A stretch of DNA of 64,000 bases from NCBI GenBank assembly GCA_949948895.1, contig CATLHE010000001.1, forward strand, positions 1-64,000. The letters are read 5' to 3'. A program made the translations under genes and the position numbers. Shown here piece by piece: positions 26,801 to 35,968 of the stretch (its first letter is position 1; every line of letters starts with the position of its first letter). This DNA is from an uncultured Christensenella sp. GTDB lineage: Bacteria; Bacillota; Clostridia; Christensenellales; Pumilibacteraceae. Below the pieces are notes generated by a model. The model ran no database searches and was not told where the DNA came from. It saw only the letters and a program-made list of their open reading frames with translations.

Positions 26801-26850
26801 AATTGATCCTCGTATACGATTATATTTGTATGATGATTATGCGAATAATG

Positions 26851-27849
26851 TTACTTTCTGCGCGAGTTGAGTAGCTCGGCTATCTGGACAGTGTTGGACG
26901 CCGCGCCTTTACGTATATTGTCGGCAACGACCCAAAGATTAAGCCCGTTTTCCACCGAAAAGTCCTGTCTTACGCGCCCTACGTAAACTTCATCGGTGCC
27001 TTCAGCGTCTATGGGCATGGGGTAAACGTTGTTATCCACGTCGTCGCAGACGACTACGCCTTTCGCGCTTTTCAGGCATTCGAGCGCCGCTTTTCTCGTG
27101 ACGGGTTTATAAAACTCGACGTTTATGCTCTCGCTGTGTCCGTAATATACGGGAACTCGCGCGGTAGTCGCGGTTATCTTGAGCGTGTCGTCGCCGAGTA
27201 TTTTTTGCGTCTCGTTTATCATTTTCATTTCTTCAAACGTGTAGCCGTTTTCGTCGAATACGTCTATATGCGGGATTATATTGTGGGCGATAGGATACGG
27301 GAATTTTTTGGGCGCTTCGCCTTTTTCGCCGTTGGTAAGGTCATCTATGCCCTGTCTGCCCGCGCCCGACACCGCTTGATATGTGGAGTAAATTATGCGT
27401 TTGATTTTAAACGCGTCGTGCAGCGGTTTGAGCGCGACCACAGCTTGAATGGTGGAGCAGTTGGGGTTGGCTATGATACCGTGATTTTCAAAAGCCGCTT
27501 CGGGATTGACTTCGGGCACGACGAGCGGCACGGTCTTATCCATGCGCCAATACTTGGAGTTGTCTATAGCGACGGCGCCGCATTCGGCAAACAGCGGAGC
27601 GTAGTCGCGGGATATGCTCGCGCCCGCCGAAAATAGAGCATAATCTGCGCCGCATGCGCGCACGTTTTTCTCGTTGAGTTCTTGAACGATTACTTTTTTT
27701 CCGTCAAAATCTACTTCTTGACCGGCACTGCGCGCCGAGGCGAACAGAGTAAGCTCGTCTATGGGGAACTTGCGTTCGATTAGCACTTTTTGCATCATGC
27801 GTCCGACTACGCCGGTCGCGCCTACAACGGCAACGTTTGCTTTTTTCAT
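26851..27849 (-). CDS. asd: Aspartate-semialdehyde dehydrogenase
   Basis: The 332-aa protein reduces aspartyl phosphate to the semialdehyde, the branch point to lysine and threonine. It starts MKKANVAVVGATGVVGRMM, with GGAG six bases upstream; the longer frame to 27888 would read through the -10 box. The catalytic cysteine is in IIANPNCSTIQAVVAL near residue 127, and the substrate segment YSTYQAVSGAGRQG follows. It is first in the asd-dapA-dapB operon. Confidence 0.95.
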   Translation of the reverse strand: MKKANVAVVGATGVVGRMMQKVLIERKFPIDELTLFASARSAGQEVDFDGKKVIVQELNEKNVRACGADYALFSAGASISRDYAPLFAECGAVAIDNSKYWRMDKTVPLVVPEVNPEAAFENHGIIANPNCSTIQAVVALKPLHDAFKIKRIIYSTYQAVSGAGRQGIDDLTNGEKGEAPKKFPYPIAHNIIPHIDVFDENGYTFEEMKMINETQKILGDDTLKITATTARVPVYYGHSESINVEFYKPVTRKAALECLKSAKGVVVCDDVDNNVYPMPIDAEGTDEVYVGRVRQDFSVENGLNLWVVADNIRKGAASNTVQIAELLNSRRK

Positions 27850-27878
27850 GGTTATCTCCAAAAATGTTATGCGATCAA

Positions 27879-27908
27879 ATAATAACATTTTCCCGTAACG
27901 ACTGTCAA
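27879..27908 (-). promoter_or_regulatory. Promoter of asd-dapA-dapB
   Basis: On the minus strand TTGACA (27903-27908), an 18-base spacer and TATTAT (27879-27884). It diverges from the M20 gene promoter. I find no lysine riboswitch in the short leader. Confidence 0.7.
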
Positions 27909-27984
27909 GTTTTTAAATGCATTTGACCGCTTGTCGCGCGCGTATCTTTAAAAATAAGTATGTTAAAAAACAAAGCCTTTTGGC

Positions 27985-28013
27985 TTGCAAATATTTCGGC
28001 TTTGGTGTATAAT
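27985..28013 (+). promoter_or_regulatory. Promoter of the M20 gene, leaderless
   Basis: TTGCAA (27985-27990), 17 bases, TATAAT (28008-28013), then six bases (GTAAAC) and ATG at 28020. The start codon coincides with the expected transcription start, and no Shine-Dalgarno site exists. The recX promoter has the same arrangement. Confidence 0.75.
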
Positions 28014-28019
28014 GTAAAC

Positions 28020-29126
28020 ATGGATAGTATGTCGCTTTCGTATCTTACCGAAACTCGCAGAAAATTGCACGCGCTTGCCGAGCTTTCGGGAAGCGAGTAC
28101 AAGACCTCGGACTTTATATTTTCCGAGCTTTTGCGGTTTGGGTACAAGCCCAAGCGTATCGATACGGGCGTATACTGCGATCTCGGTCGAGGAAACAAAA
28201 GGCTCGCTTTTCGCGCCGATATAGACGCGCTGCCCATTAAAGAAAACGTACAGGCGACGCACTGCGATTTTGCCGCCGAAGGCAGCGCCATGCATGCGTG
28301 CGGTCACGACGGACACACCGCCAATCTTTTGAACATTGCAAGGCTTATGCAGGGCAAAACCGATACGCCGCTGCGGTTTATTTTTCAGTACGGCGAAGAG
28401 GGGATAGGCGGCAGTCTTGCTATGATAGAGGGCGGCGTTTTGGACGGCGTGGACGAGATATACGCTCTTCATCTTTGCCCCGAGCTCGAAGCGGGTAAGA
28501 TAGGATATTGTTATGGCGGAATGTTTGCGGGGTGCGTCGAGTTCGATTGTAAGATAAAAGGTCGAGCCGCGCACTGCGCTATGCCCGAAAAAGGCGCTAA
28601 CGCCGTGCATGCTTCTATTGACGTAGCGGAAGCCGCGTTTAAAGCGGCAGACAGGCGCGGGCTTTTGCTCAATCTCGGCAAGATAACGGGCGGCGTCGCG
28701 CGAAACGTAATAGCCGCGGAATGCGTGAGCGAGTACACGGTCAGGTTTTACGATCAGGCAAAGAGCGAGGCGGTCATGATCGATATAGAGCGCGCGTTGC
28801 TTGCCGCGGACGACAGGTACGGCGTAGAGCACAGGCTCGAAGTTTTGAGCACGTACCCGCCGCTTATAAATCACGCGCTTGCCGTAGACAAAGCGAGAAA
28901 AGCCGCGGGCGAGCGCGCTGTGGAAATGCCGCCGAGAAACACCGCGGAGGACTTTTCCAACTACTTGCTTGAAACTACGGGCTGTATGGTATGGCTCGGT
29001 ACGGGACGCGACGGCATGCGGTCGCCGCTCCATAGCGATACTTTTGCATTTGACGAGCGCGATCTTTTGGTCGGTACAGAACTGTTTATGCGGCTGATAG
29101 ACATGAGACGCGGCAATAAGGAGTAA
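28020..29126 (+). CDS. M20-family amidohydrolase (possible N-acetyl-diaminopimelate deacetylase)
   Basis: From the ATG at 28020 the protein is 368 aa; a 20-residue longer reading runs through the promoter. The M20D motifs are FRADIDALPI near residue 65, HACGHDGHTANLL near residue 91, YGEEGIGG near residue 124 and ALHLCPELEAGKIG near residue 150, giving the two-metal site. The family cleaves N-acyl or peptide amides. Divergent placement from asd-dapA-dapB makes N-acetyl-LL-diaminopimelate deacetylation plausible, but other substrates are equally compatible with the motifs. It leads a five-gene operon. Confidence 0.85.
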   Translation: MDSMSLSYLTETRRKLHALAELSGSEYKTSDFIFSELLRFGYKPKRIDTGVYCDLGRGNKRLAFRADIDALPIKENVQATHCDFAAEGSAMHACGHDGHTANLLNIARLMQGKTDTPLRFIFQYGEEGIGGSLAMIEGGVLDGVDEIYALHLCPELEAGKIGYCYGGMFAGCVEFDCKIKGRAAHCAMPEKGANAVHASIDVAEAAFKAADRRGLLLNLGKITGGVARNVIAAECVSEYTVRFYDQAKSEAVMIDIERALLAADDRYGVEHRLEVLSTYPPLINHALAVDKARKAAGERAVEMPPRNTAEDFSNYLLETTGCMVWLGTGRDGMRSPLHSDTFAFDERDLLVGTELFMRLIDMRRGNKE

Positions 29127-29128
29127 AA

Positions 29129-30454
29129 ATGGCAAAATCCGAAACTGTCAAGAAAAAGAGAAATATCGTTCAGCGAATGATGTTCGGTAACGAGAATAAG
29201 CCCGATCTTACGCCCGAGCGCATGAAAATGTCTAAATGGGCGATGTTTAAATATTTGTTTTTTCATCGCTTCGGAACGATGGTCGCGCTCAATCTTTTGA
29301 CGTGTCTTTTCGCTATTCCCGCCGTACTCGTATATGTTTTGTTTTTCATGAATATCTCGGTAGCCAACGGACTCATACCGTACTCGGCAAACATCGGTAT
29401 AGGCTATCCCGTTGTTACCGACGCCGTCGCGCTCGGAACGATGGCAACGTTTAATTACCGACTCATGCAGTACACCCTTATGGTTCCGGGCATAGCGATA
29501 TTCGCTCTCGGCGTGGCGGGCAATCTTTACGTAATGCGCAAGCTCATTTGGGAGCAACCGACCAGAACGTTCAAAGACTTTTTCATCGGCATAAAAAAGT
29601 GCTGGCTTCCCGCGCTTCTTATGGGGTTTGCTTTCGGATTGACAGTTTTGTTTTTGGTGTTTTCGCTCGGGTACTTCGACGCGTATCATCCGTCGATCCC
29701 GCTCAAAGCGCTTTGCATCACGCTGTCTGTCATACTTCTCGTGTTTATGACGCTGTTCGCTTCGTTTTTGATGACGCAGACCGCCGCGTTCAAAATGCGC
29801 GCCATGGTGCTTATACGCAACTCGATACTGTTTATCATAGGTACGCATATACTTTCCGTGGTTATGATAGGCTTGGGCGTTGCGCCGATATTCCTCGCTT
29901 TTATACCCGGGTTTACCATGATATTCGCTATGCTGTACGTATTGATCGGCATATCGTTTTCGACGCTCGTGATATCGCTGTACTGTCATTATTGTTATGA
30001 GCGGTTCCTGTACGACAAGATCGACGATTCCGCGTCCGTGTATACAAAGCGCGTCAACGATATAAACGACGACGACGGCGATAAGAAACGCGCGGAGAAA
30101 AAGCGTCAAGCGCCCGCGCCGTACAAAAATCCCAAAAAGCGCAAGAAGTCTATCGACGAGGGCGCTTCCATCACGCCGCTTACGCCTATGTTCAGGCGCG
30201 AGGACTTGGAGCGTTTGCAGTCCGAGCACGAACAGGTCCAAAGCGAGAGCGATATGGATCTTGACGACGATCTCGGCGAGCTCGAGGACTTGGAAACTCC
30301 CGAGACCGATACGCCCGTAGCCGCCGTAGAAACGACGGAGACGGATGAGACTATAAACGACGACGACGCTACGAACGCCTCGAGTGCGGACGCCGAGGCG
30401 GCAGACGCGACAAACGACGGCGCGCGTAAAAAGAACGGTAAAGGCAAGAAGTGA
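29129..30454 (+). CDS. DUF624-like membrane protein with acidic cytoplasmic tail
   Basis: The 441-aa protein starts two bases after the previous stop, with AGGAG upstream. About six hydrophobic helices lie between residues 50 and 285 (FGTMVALNLLTCLFAIPAVLVYVLFF, IFALGVAGNLYVM, LPALLMGFAFGLTVLFLVFSL and others). The opening resembles the YesL/DUF624 family. Residues 290-441 are a charged, disordered tail with a Lys/Arg-rich part followed by an acidic, Thr/Asp-rich part. Function is unknown; DUF624 proteins often sit near sugar transport genes, which is not the case here. Its stop overlaps the next GTG start. Confidence 0.75.
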   Translation: MAKSETVKKKRNIVQRMMFGNENKPDLTPERMKMSKWAMFKYLFFHRFGTMVALNLLTCLFAIPAVLVYVLFFMNISVANGLIPYSANIGIGYPVVTDAVALGTMATFNYRLMQYTLMVPGIAIFALGVAGNLYVMRKLIWEQPTRTFKDFFIGIKKCWLPALLMGFAFGLTVLFLVFSLGYFDAYHPSIPLKALCITLSVILLVFMTLFASFLMTQTAAFKMRAMVLIRNSILFIIGTHILSVVMIGLGVAPIFLAFIPGFTMIFAMLYVLIGISFSTLVISLYCHYCYERFLYDKIDDSASVYTKRVNDINDDDGDKKRAEKKRQAPAPYKNPKKRKKSIDEGASITPLTPMFRREDLERLQSEHEQVQSESDMDLDDDLGELEDLETPETDTPVAAVETTETDETINDDDATNASSADAEAADATNDGARKKNGKGKK

Positions 30455-32565
30455 TAACCGAATTCGACAAAAGCGGGAGAGCCGCGCATTTTAAAAGTAT
30501 GTTCGGCGAATGTCTGGACGACGAGGATTTCGAGGGCGCAATGGATTGCCTTTTGAAATACTCCGAAGAGACGCGCTTTGCCGACTTTCACTTGGCGTGC
30601 GGCATGCTATATTTGGAGATGTGCTTGGATAGCGACGATAACGAGCTTTTGAGCATGGCTTACCGCGAGTTCATGATGCACTTGCGGCGGTTTCCAGATT
30701 GTCGGATAGCGTATAGAGACCTGCTCGCCGCGATACTGTTGCGCCGCGACGCAGTGGCTTTTATTTCGACGTGCAAGTGGATAAAAAAACGCGGTATCGC
30801 CCTCGACCCTATCATGAGCGATCTTGCCGAGTGCGGCGTACTGTTCGCGGCGGAAGGCGGAGAACCGCCGATATTTACCGATATGTTCGAAGGCGAGTAC
30901 GGCGAGATCGATCCCGAGTACGTTCCGACGGATAAAGCCGAAGAACAGGGAGCGAGCCTCGATTCAGACTCTTCAAACGCGAACAAAGCGCAAAAGTCCA
31001 AGATCTTGGCTTTTGACGGCGGTAAGAAAGAAACCGCCGACAAAAAGCGCGTCGCGGTCGGAAAGAAAAAGATACTGAGCATCGATTCTGGCGACACGTT
31101 CAAGATACTCGACGAAAACGGCGAGGCGATAGAGCCGTCTTTCGACAGCGAAGAGGAAAAGTTCGACCTGTTCGACGACTTGCTTGCGATAGAAAAAGGC
31201 GACGGCGAATTCGAATCGGAAGGCGATTTTAACGACTTTATCAACGCCTATCTGTTTGACGGCGTTCAAGAAGAGGACGAACCGATATACGACGAACGCG
31301 GACAGCAAAGCGACGTAAAGCTTGAGGACAACGCCGCGTTAAGCGCGGTAAAGACGGCGGAGAACGCGTACGGGCGCGGCGATCTCAACGGCGCTATCGA
31401 GGCGCTGAGCGAGATACGACCGGACAGCGAGCAGTATTATTACGCGCTCAACATGCGCGCCCTTATCTATATGGAGCTCGGGCGGTATGACGAAGCGGAA
31501 GCGTCGCTGAATAAAGCCATGCAAATAAAGCCCGACGGCGCACTTGGCGGCGCGCTTTTGTGTCAGCTTTACGAGTATGAGGGCAAAACGGAGCTTATAG
31601 CGCCGCTACTCAAAGCGATAGACGTTAAGGACTACGTAAACAGCTCGCACCTGTACAAGTCGTTTTACATGGTGCTCAAATACTGCGATCAGTCGGATGC
31701 CGAGCTTTTGCTCGAAAGATATATCGACGAGTTCAACATTTTGGATATGCGGCTCGCTTACGCGTTACTGCTGTATAATCGTGGCGAGAAAGAAGGTGCG
31801 ATAGACGAGCTGTACATTATCTCGCGAATATTCTACGACGATATCAACGTCAAGTATTACTACTTATCGGCGCGCGGCGGTATCGAAAAATTCAAATTGG
31901 ACACCACCGCGCCGCAAGAAGTTTTGGCGTCGCTTGTAGAAAACGTAATGGCTGTAATGAGCGTGGAGAAAGTTCCCGACGACATACTTAATAATGATAT
32001 ATTCAAGTACAGTCTGGAATTTTTTCTGACTCTGGAATTTCGCAACGACAAACGATTGCTTATCGCCATGTTCGAGACTTTGCGCCGCATAGCGCGAGAC
32101 CCTCGGCTAGGCGAAAAGGTGCGCGACGCGCTGGTATCACCGTATGTAGAGCCCATAGTCAAAGCGACGCTTCTCGGCGAACTGTTATCGGCGCACCCCG
32201 AGCAAGACTTTACCGCTACGTTTTCATACATTCCGTGCAGTTCGGACTGCGAAAAAACGCTTAAAGGCGGATATTCCGACGGATGTTACGTGGCGTACTC
32301 ATATGCGCTCGCGCTCGACCCGCTTTCGGTAAACGAGATAGTAAAGCTTGCAGACGAGTTCGGCGGTCGCAATACGCTTACGGCGTTTGCTAACGAGCGC
32401 GATAAAGCGTATTACTTATTGAGACGCGCGCTCGGTAAGCGCGCCGATTCGGATGAACGCATACCGTATGCGCTTGGCTACAGATCAAAGGCGACAGCGT
32501 CGCGCGCGTACCGCGCCGCGACGACGGCAATAAAAGAAAAAACGGCAAAAGGAGAAACATTATGA
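30451..32565 (+). CDS. Large TPR-repeat protein of unknown function
   Basis: The 704-aa protein starts with GTG overlapping the previous stop (GTGA). Residues 1-120 are helical, residues 140-260 acidic and probably disordered, and residues 290-370 hold clear TPR-like repeats (SEQYYYALNMRALIYMELGR, then YDEAEASLNKAMQIKPDG). More helical repeats follow to the end. It has no membrane segment. Tight overlaps on both sides mean co-translation with the membrane protein and the HEAT-like protein, so a complex is plausible. No catalytic motif was recognised. Confidence 0.75.
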   Translation: MITEFDKSGRAAHFKSMFGECLDDEDFEGAMDCLLKYSEETRFADFHLACGMLYLEMCLDSDDNELLSMAYREFMMHLRRFPDCRIAYRDLLAAILLRRDAVAFISTCKWIKKRGIALDPIMSDLAECGVLFAAEGGEPPIFTDMFEGEYGEIDPEYVPTDKAEEQGASLDSDSSNANKAQKSKILAFDGGKKETADKKRVAVGKKKILSIDSGDTFKILDENGEAIEPSFDSEEEKFDLFDDLLAIEKGDGEFESEGDFNDFINAYLFDGVQEEDEPIYDERGQQSDVKLEDNAALSAVKTAENAYGRGDLNGAIEALSEIRPDSEQYYYALNMRALIYMELGRYDEAEASLNKAMQIKPDGALGGALLCQLYEYEGKTELIAPLLKAIDVKDYVNSSHLYKSFYMVLKYCDQSDAELLLERYIDEFNILDMRLAYALLLYNRGEKEGAIDELYIISRIFYDDINVKYYYLSARGGIEKFKLDTTAPQEVLASLVENVMAVMSVEKVPDDILNNDIFKYSLEFFLTLEFRNDKRLLIAMFETLRRIARDPRLGEKVRDALVSPYVEPIVKATLLGELLSAHPEQDFTATFSYIPCSSDCEKTLKGGYSDGCYVAYSYALALDPLSVNEIVKLADEFGGRNTLTAFANERDKAYYLLRRALGKRADSDERIPYALGYRSKATASRAYRAATTAIKEKTAKGETL

Positions 32566-33398
32566 ACGATGCCGAAAACTTATATTATATAGATTTCGAT
32601 AAGCTTTTCGAGAACTATGCGGACAGGTATTACGTCGAGCACGAGTCGGAATACGATTCGCCCGACGATTTCGCGCGCGATCTCGACAAGGTCTATCACG
32701 AGTGGGCGACTTCGCCGCAGGACGTTCTCGGCGGTATATCTCCGTCCGAGTTTTTTAACCGCGTGCCTACTGCCGAGCTCGTTGACATTCTCAAAGGCGC
32801 GTGCGCGGGCGAGAATAATCCGTCGTCGCTTTTATACGATCGCATAGCGACCGAACCTATCGTATTGCCCGACCTTGTCGCGCTTGCAAACGAGACGGAC
32901 GACGAGAAGCTTTTGACGGTTACGATGAGCCTTATCTCGGAGCTAGGCGGCGCGGCGGACGTATTCTATTTGGACATGCTCGAACGCAACGTAGACGCCG
33001 CGGTCAAAGAGCAGTGCATAGAAGCGCTGTGCGATCACGCCGAGGACGTCAAGGACGAGCTTATCGCGCGAGCGAAAGCCGCCGACGACGTGGGAATGAT
33101 CGAGTTGTACATAGAGCCGCTCACTTATTGCACGCCGGGCGACGACGATATATTGGAGCTTTTACGGCTGTTGCTCAGGACCGATCCCAACGTCGCGTAT
33201 GTGGCGGCGCTTATGGGCAGGTACGGCGATACGCGCGCTACTGCCGATCTGTATCCGCTTCTCGATACGTGCGATTACGCCGAATTTTTGGAGATACGCA
33301 ACGCCATAGAAGAGCTCGGCGGAGCGGTCGACGATAAGTATCGCGATTTTTCCGACGATCCGCTGTTCCAAGCCGTAAAGGGCGAGAATAATAATTAA
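32562..33398 (+). CDS. HEAT-repeat-like acidic protein
   Basis: The 278-aa protein overlaps the TPR gene by four bases (ATGA), with AAGGAG upstream. It is strongly acidic and built of short paired helices (DEKLLTVTMSLISELGGAAD, AAVKEQCIEALCDHAEDVKD, then PNVAYVAALMGRYGDTRATA), in the manner of HEAT or PBS-lyase repeats. It has no membrane helix and no catalytic motif. A scaffold role is inference from the fold and its coupled neighbours. Confidence 0.7.
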   Translation: MNDAENLYYIDFDKLFENYADRYYVEHESEYDSPDDFARDLDKVYHEWATSPQDVLGGISPSEFFNRVPTAELVDILKGACAGENNPSSLLYDRIATEPIVLPDLVALANETDDEKLLTVTMSLISELGGAADVFYLDMLERNVDAAVKEQCIEALCDHAEDVKDELIARAKAADDVGMIELYIEPLTYCTPGDDDILELLRLLLRTDPNVAYVAALMGRYGDTRATADLYPLLDTCDYAEFLEIRNAIEELGGAVDDKYRDFSDDPLFQAVKGENNN

Positions 33399-33438
33399 AG
33401 CGCAAAGCGACTTATTTTTACTTCCGTCACGTAACCGA

Positions 33439-34053
33439 ATGAAAAAAGATAAGACAAAAACAAAAATAACAACGGCAAACTTGCCGAGAGAGACGGCAAT
33501 GCATATCGTCATACCCGTTTTGCAGTTGGGTATACTGATAGGCATTTGTTGCGGTCCGTTTGACCGTGTCTGGACGTTTTGGCTGTTGGTCGCTTCGCTC
33601 TCGGTCGTGTGTCTTTATTTCTCGTTCATGCTCGTATACAAGCTGTACCGCGCGCGAATCACGTTTGCGACTTTTACTAAAGAGAGCGTGCGTTTTTATA
33701 TCGGGTTTCACGCCGTTGAGCTTAAAGCCGACGAGCTGTCAGTCACGCTGTGCGATACAGGCAAACCCTCCGCCAAAAACAAGTATGCCGTCGTCCATGA
33801 AACAAATAACGGCGATAACGGTTTTATGCTCGTCGTTTCGTGCACCAAGAGCTTGGCAAAGTTCAAAGACTGCGCGCCCGAGCCGCTGTTGAAGTTTATT
33901 ATCGCGTGCACATTGCCTCAGGTCTTGGAGTCGGCGCGCAAAGACGCGTCGGACGAGCTTAAGCAACTTATAGACGAGGATATCGAAGAACGCGAAAAAA
34001 CGCGCTTGCAAGAAGAGAGCGCGGCGCGCAAAAAAAGAAAAAATAAGAAATAA
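33439..34053 (+). CDS. Two-helix membrane protein of unknown function
   Basis: The 204-aa protein has a basic N-terminus, two hydrophobic helices near residues 22-68 (IVIPVLQLGILIGICCGPF and FWLLVASLSVVCLYFSFMLVY), a compact domain of about 100 residues that looks mostly beta, and a Lys/Arg/Glu-rich coiled C-terminus. The layout suggests a bPH-like domain behind a membrane hairpin, but I cannot confirm it. No Shine-Dalgarno site is visible before the ATG. It is the last gene of the five-gene operon and is followed by a terminator. Confidence 0.65.
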   Translation: MKKDKTKTKITTANLPRETAMHIVIPVLQLGILIGICCGPFDRVWTFWLLVASLSVVCLYFSFMLVYKLYRARITFATFTKESVRFYIGFHAVELKADELSVTLCDTGKPSAKNKYAVVHETNNGDNGFMLVVSCTKSLAKFKDCAPEPLLKFIIACTLPQVLESARKDASDELKQLIDEDIEEREKTRLQEESAARKKRKNKK

Positions 34054-34060
34054 CAGTTAG

Positions 34061-34090
34061 ACCGTCGTTTTTTTACGGCGGTTTTATTTT
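34061..34090 (+). terminator. Intrinsic terminator of the five-gene operon
   Basis: ACCGTCG pairs with CGGCGGT (one wobble) around a T-rich loop, followed by a run of T residues. Confidence 0.8.
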
Positions 34091-34165
34091 TATGAGACAA
34101 ACGTTCTGTTTGTTTTGTGTGCACTTAGCGTAAGAACCATGGTCTAACGGCTCGCGCATCGGGCA

Positions 34166-34171
34166 TATAAT
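34166..34171 (+). promoter_or_regulatory. -10 box five bases before the YkvI-family start codon
   Basis: TATAAT at 34166-34171, then TAACC and ATG at 34177. No good -35 box is seen at 17 or 18 bases, and no Shine-Dalgarno site, so if this box is used the mRNA is leaderless. Confidence 0.5.
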
Positions 34172-34176
34172 TAACC

Positions 34177-35259
34177 ATGTTTAAGTCGTTCATGCGTGCT
34201 CTGTCCGTTGCTATGCTGATAATAGGAACGGTTATAGGCGCGGGGTTTGCGTCGGGGCGGGAGATAGTTACGTTTTTCGGCGCGGCGCCCAATATGTTTA
34301 CCGCGCTCATTACGGGCGTGCTCGTTTTCGGTTGCTCGGTCTTGTTCCTGTTTGTGGGGCGGCGGGTAAAAAAGACGGATATAGGCGAGGTAAACGGCGC
34401 GGTGTTCGGAAAACTGAGACCGATTGCCGACGTTTTCATGCTGTTCAACTCGATGACGGTGCTCGGCGCTATGCTCGCGGGAACGGACAGTCTTGTTGCG
34501 GAACTTATCGATATTCGCCCGTTTGCGTCGATAATAGTCGGTATTATCTGCGCCGTAATAGCGGTGAACGGGCTTAATGGCGTTATCAAGTCGAACGCGG
34601 TACTCGTGCCTATCATGGTCGCGTTCATACTCGTATGCAGTATTCTTGCGACCGATTTTCCGTTCGCCGCGCAGTCGTCGCCAATAAAGCCGTATTCGAT
34701 AATATTGTACGTGTCTATGAATATGATACTCGGCGGCAGCGTTCTTACAACAGTACATAAACTGTCGCCGCGCGAAATAATACTCTCGTCGTCCATAGCC
34801 GCGGTCATAATAGCGGCGCTTTTGACTTTTATGATGGGCGCGTTGCAGTCGAGCTCGGCTTCCAACGCCGATATGCCCATGCTTCTCATTGCGCTCAAAA
34901 GCGGCAGAGCGGCGTATTTTATTTGCCTGCCCGTTATCGGCGCGTCGATATTTACAACCATGCTGTCGGCGTTTAAATCGGTATACGATTATTTAAAGGG
35001 CTTTATAAAGCACAAATGGGTGGCGGCGGGCATGGTGCTCGTAACGGGGCTTGTAGTCGGCGCGTTCGGGTTTTCGAGCGTAGTCGGAGTGCTGTATCCC
35101 GTCATCGGCGCGATCGGGGTATTATATTTGGCATGCAGTTGCTGGTTCCTGTTCCGAACGCGCGCAGTCCGCGGCGCCAAGCGTAAATTGCGCAAGGTGA
35201 GACATAAAGCAAATTGTATGCGGTCTAAAGTCGAAAAAGGGGCGCGGCGAGCGACATGA
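34177..35259 (+). CDS. YkvI-family transporter-like membrane protein
   Basis: The 360-aa protein has about ten hydrophobic helices. The first carries IIGTVIGAGFASGREIVTFF at residues 15-34, the diagnostic opening of the YkvI family within the APC superfamily of amino-acid and ion-coupled transporters. The C-terminal 45 residues are strongly basic and cytoplasmic. The substrate is unknown. The gene stands alone between a terminator and the exonuclease gene. Confidence 0.85.
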   Translation: MFKSFMRALSVAMLIIGTVIGAGFASGREIVTFFGAAPNMFTALITGVLVFGCSVLFLFVGRRVKKTDIGEVNGAVFGKLRPIADVFMLFNSMTVLGAMLAGTDSLVAELIDIRPFASIIVGIICAVIAVNGLNGVIKSNAVLVPIMVAFILVCSILATDFPFAAQSSPIKPYSIILYVSMNMILGGSVLTTVHKLSPREIILSSSIAAVIIAALLTFMMGALQSSSASNADMPMLLIALKSGRAAYFICLPVIGASIFTTMLSAFKSVYDYLKGFIKHKWVAAGMVLVTGLVVGAFGFSSVVGVLYPVIGAIGVLYLACSCWFLFRTRAVRGAKRKLRKVRHKANCMRSKVEKGARRAT

Positions 35260-35347
35260 TGGCTAGACGCACGGTAGGCTTGACAACGGCGCGCCCGAGC
35301 AATTATAATAAATAATAGTTTTATTAAAACGGAAGAGCAGAGCGAAT

Positions 35348-35914
35348 ATGAAACGTAAATTCAAAGGAAAAAGCTTGCTTGAGTTCCCGTCGGATTACAC
35401 GGTAGTGGATATCGAAACAAACGGGCTAATGGAAGGCGTGTGCGAAATAATAGAAGTATCGGCGTTGAAGGTGCGAAATGATATAGTATGCGACAGGTTC
35501 TCGACGCTTATAAAGCCCACTCAGCCTATAAGTAGGTTTATAACGCGCTTGACGGGTATAACGGACAGTATGGTTGAAAACGCGCCGGATATCGTAGACG
35601 TCATGCGGGACTTTTACGCTTTTATCGGTAAGGATATTTTGATAGGTCACAACGTTCACTTCGACGTGAATTTTTTGTACGACAATTTATGGTTGTACAA
35701 CGGGCTCGTGCTCGATAATTCGTTTGTGGACACGTTACGGCTCGCACGAAAGGCGTTACCCGATCTTTCCAACCACAAGCAATCGACGGTAGCCGAGTAT
35801 TACGGAATATCGACGGTCGGAGCGCATCGCGCTTTGCGTGATTGCGAGATATGCGATGCTTGTTATCGGCATTTAAAGCGCGATCTGCTATATCGCATAA
35901 ACGGTTTTTTGTAA
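35348..35914 (+). CDS. DnaQ-like 3'-5' exonuclease
   Basis: The 188-aa protein is a stand-alone DEDDh exonuclease: Exo I VVDIETNGL near residue 19, Exo II GHNVHFDVNFLYDN near residue 101, and Exo III HRALRDCEICDACY near residue 160. This is the fold of the DNA polymerase III epsilon proofreading subunit. The short length without polymerase or GIY-YIG domains suggests a separate proofreading or repair exonuclease. It is followed by a strong terminator. Confidence 0.93.
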   Translation: MKRKFKGKSLLEFPSDYTVVDIETNGLMEGVCEIIEVSALKVRNDIVCDRFSTLIKPTQPISRFITRLTGITDSMVENAPDIVDVMRDFYAFIGKDILIGHNVHFDVNFLYDNLWLYNGLVLDNSFVDTLRLARKALPDLSNHKQSTVAEYYGISTVGAHRALRDCEICDACYRHLKRDLLYRINGFL

Positions 35915-35922
35915 ATCAATTC

Positions 35923-35957
35923 AAAAACGGGCGCGACTTTTTATCGCGCCCGTTTTT
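35923..35957. terminator. Bidirectional terminator
   Basis: AAAAACGGGCGCGA and TCGCGCCCGTTTTT form the arms around CTTTTTA. It serves the exonuclease on the plus strand and the ABC permease on the minus strand. Confidence 0.92.
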
Positions 35958-35968
35958 ATCGAGATATT

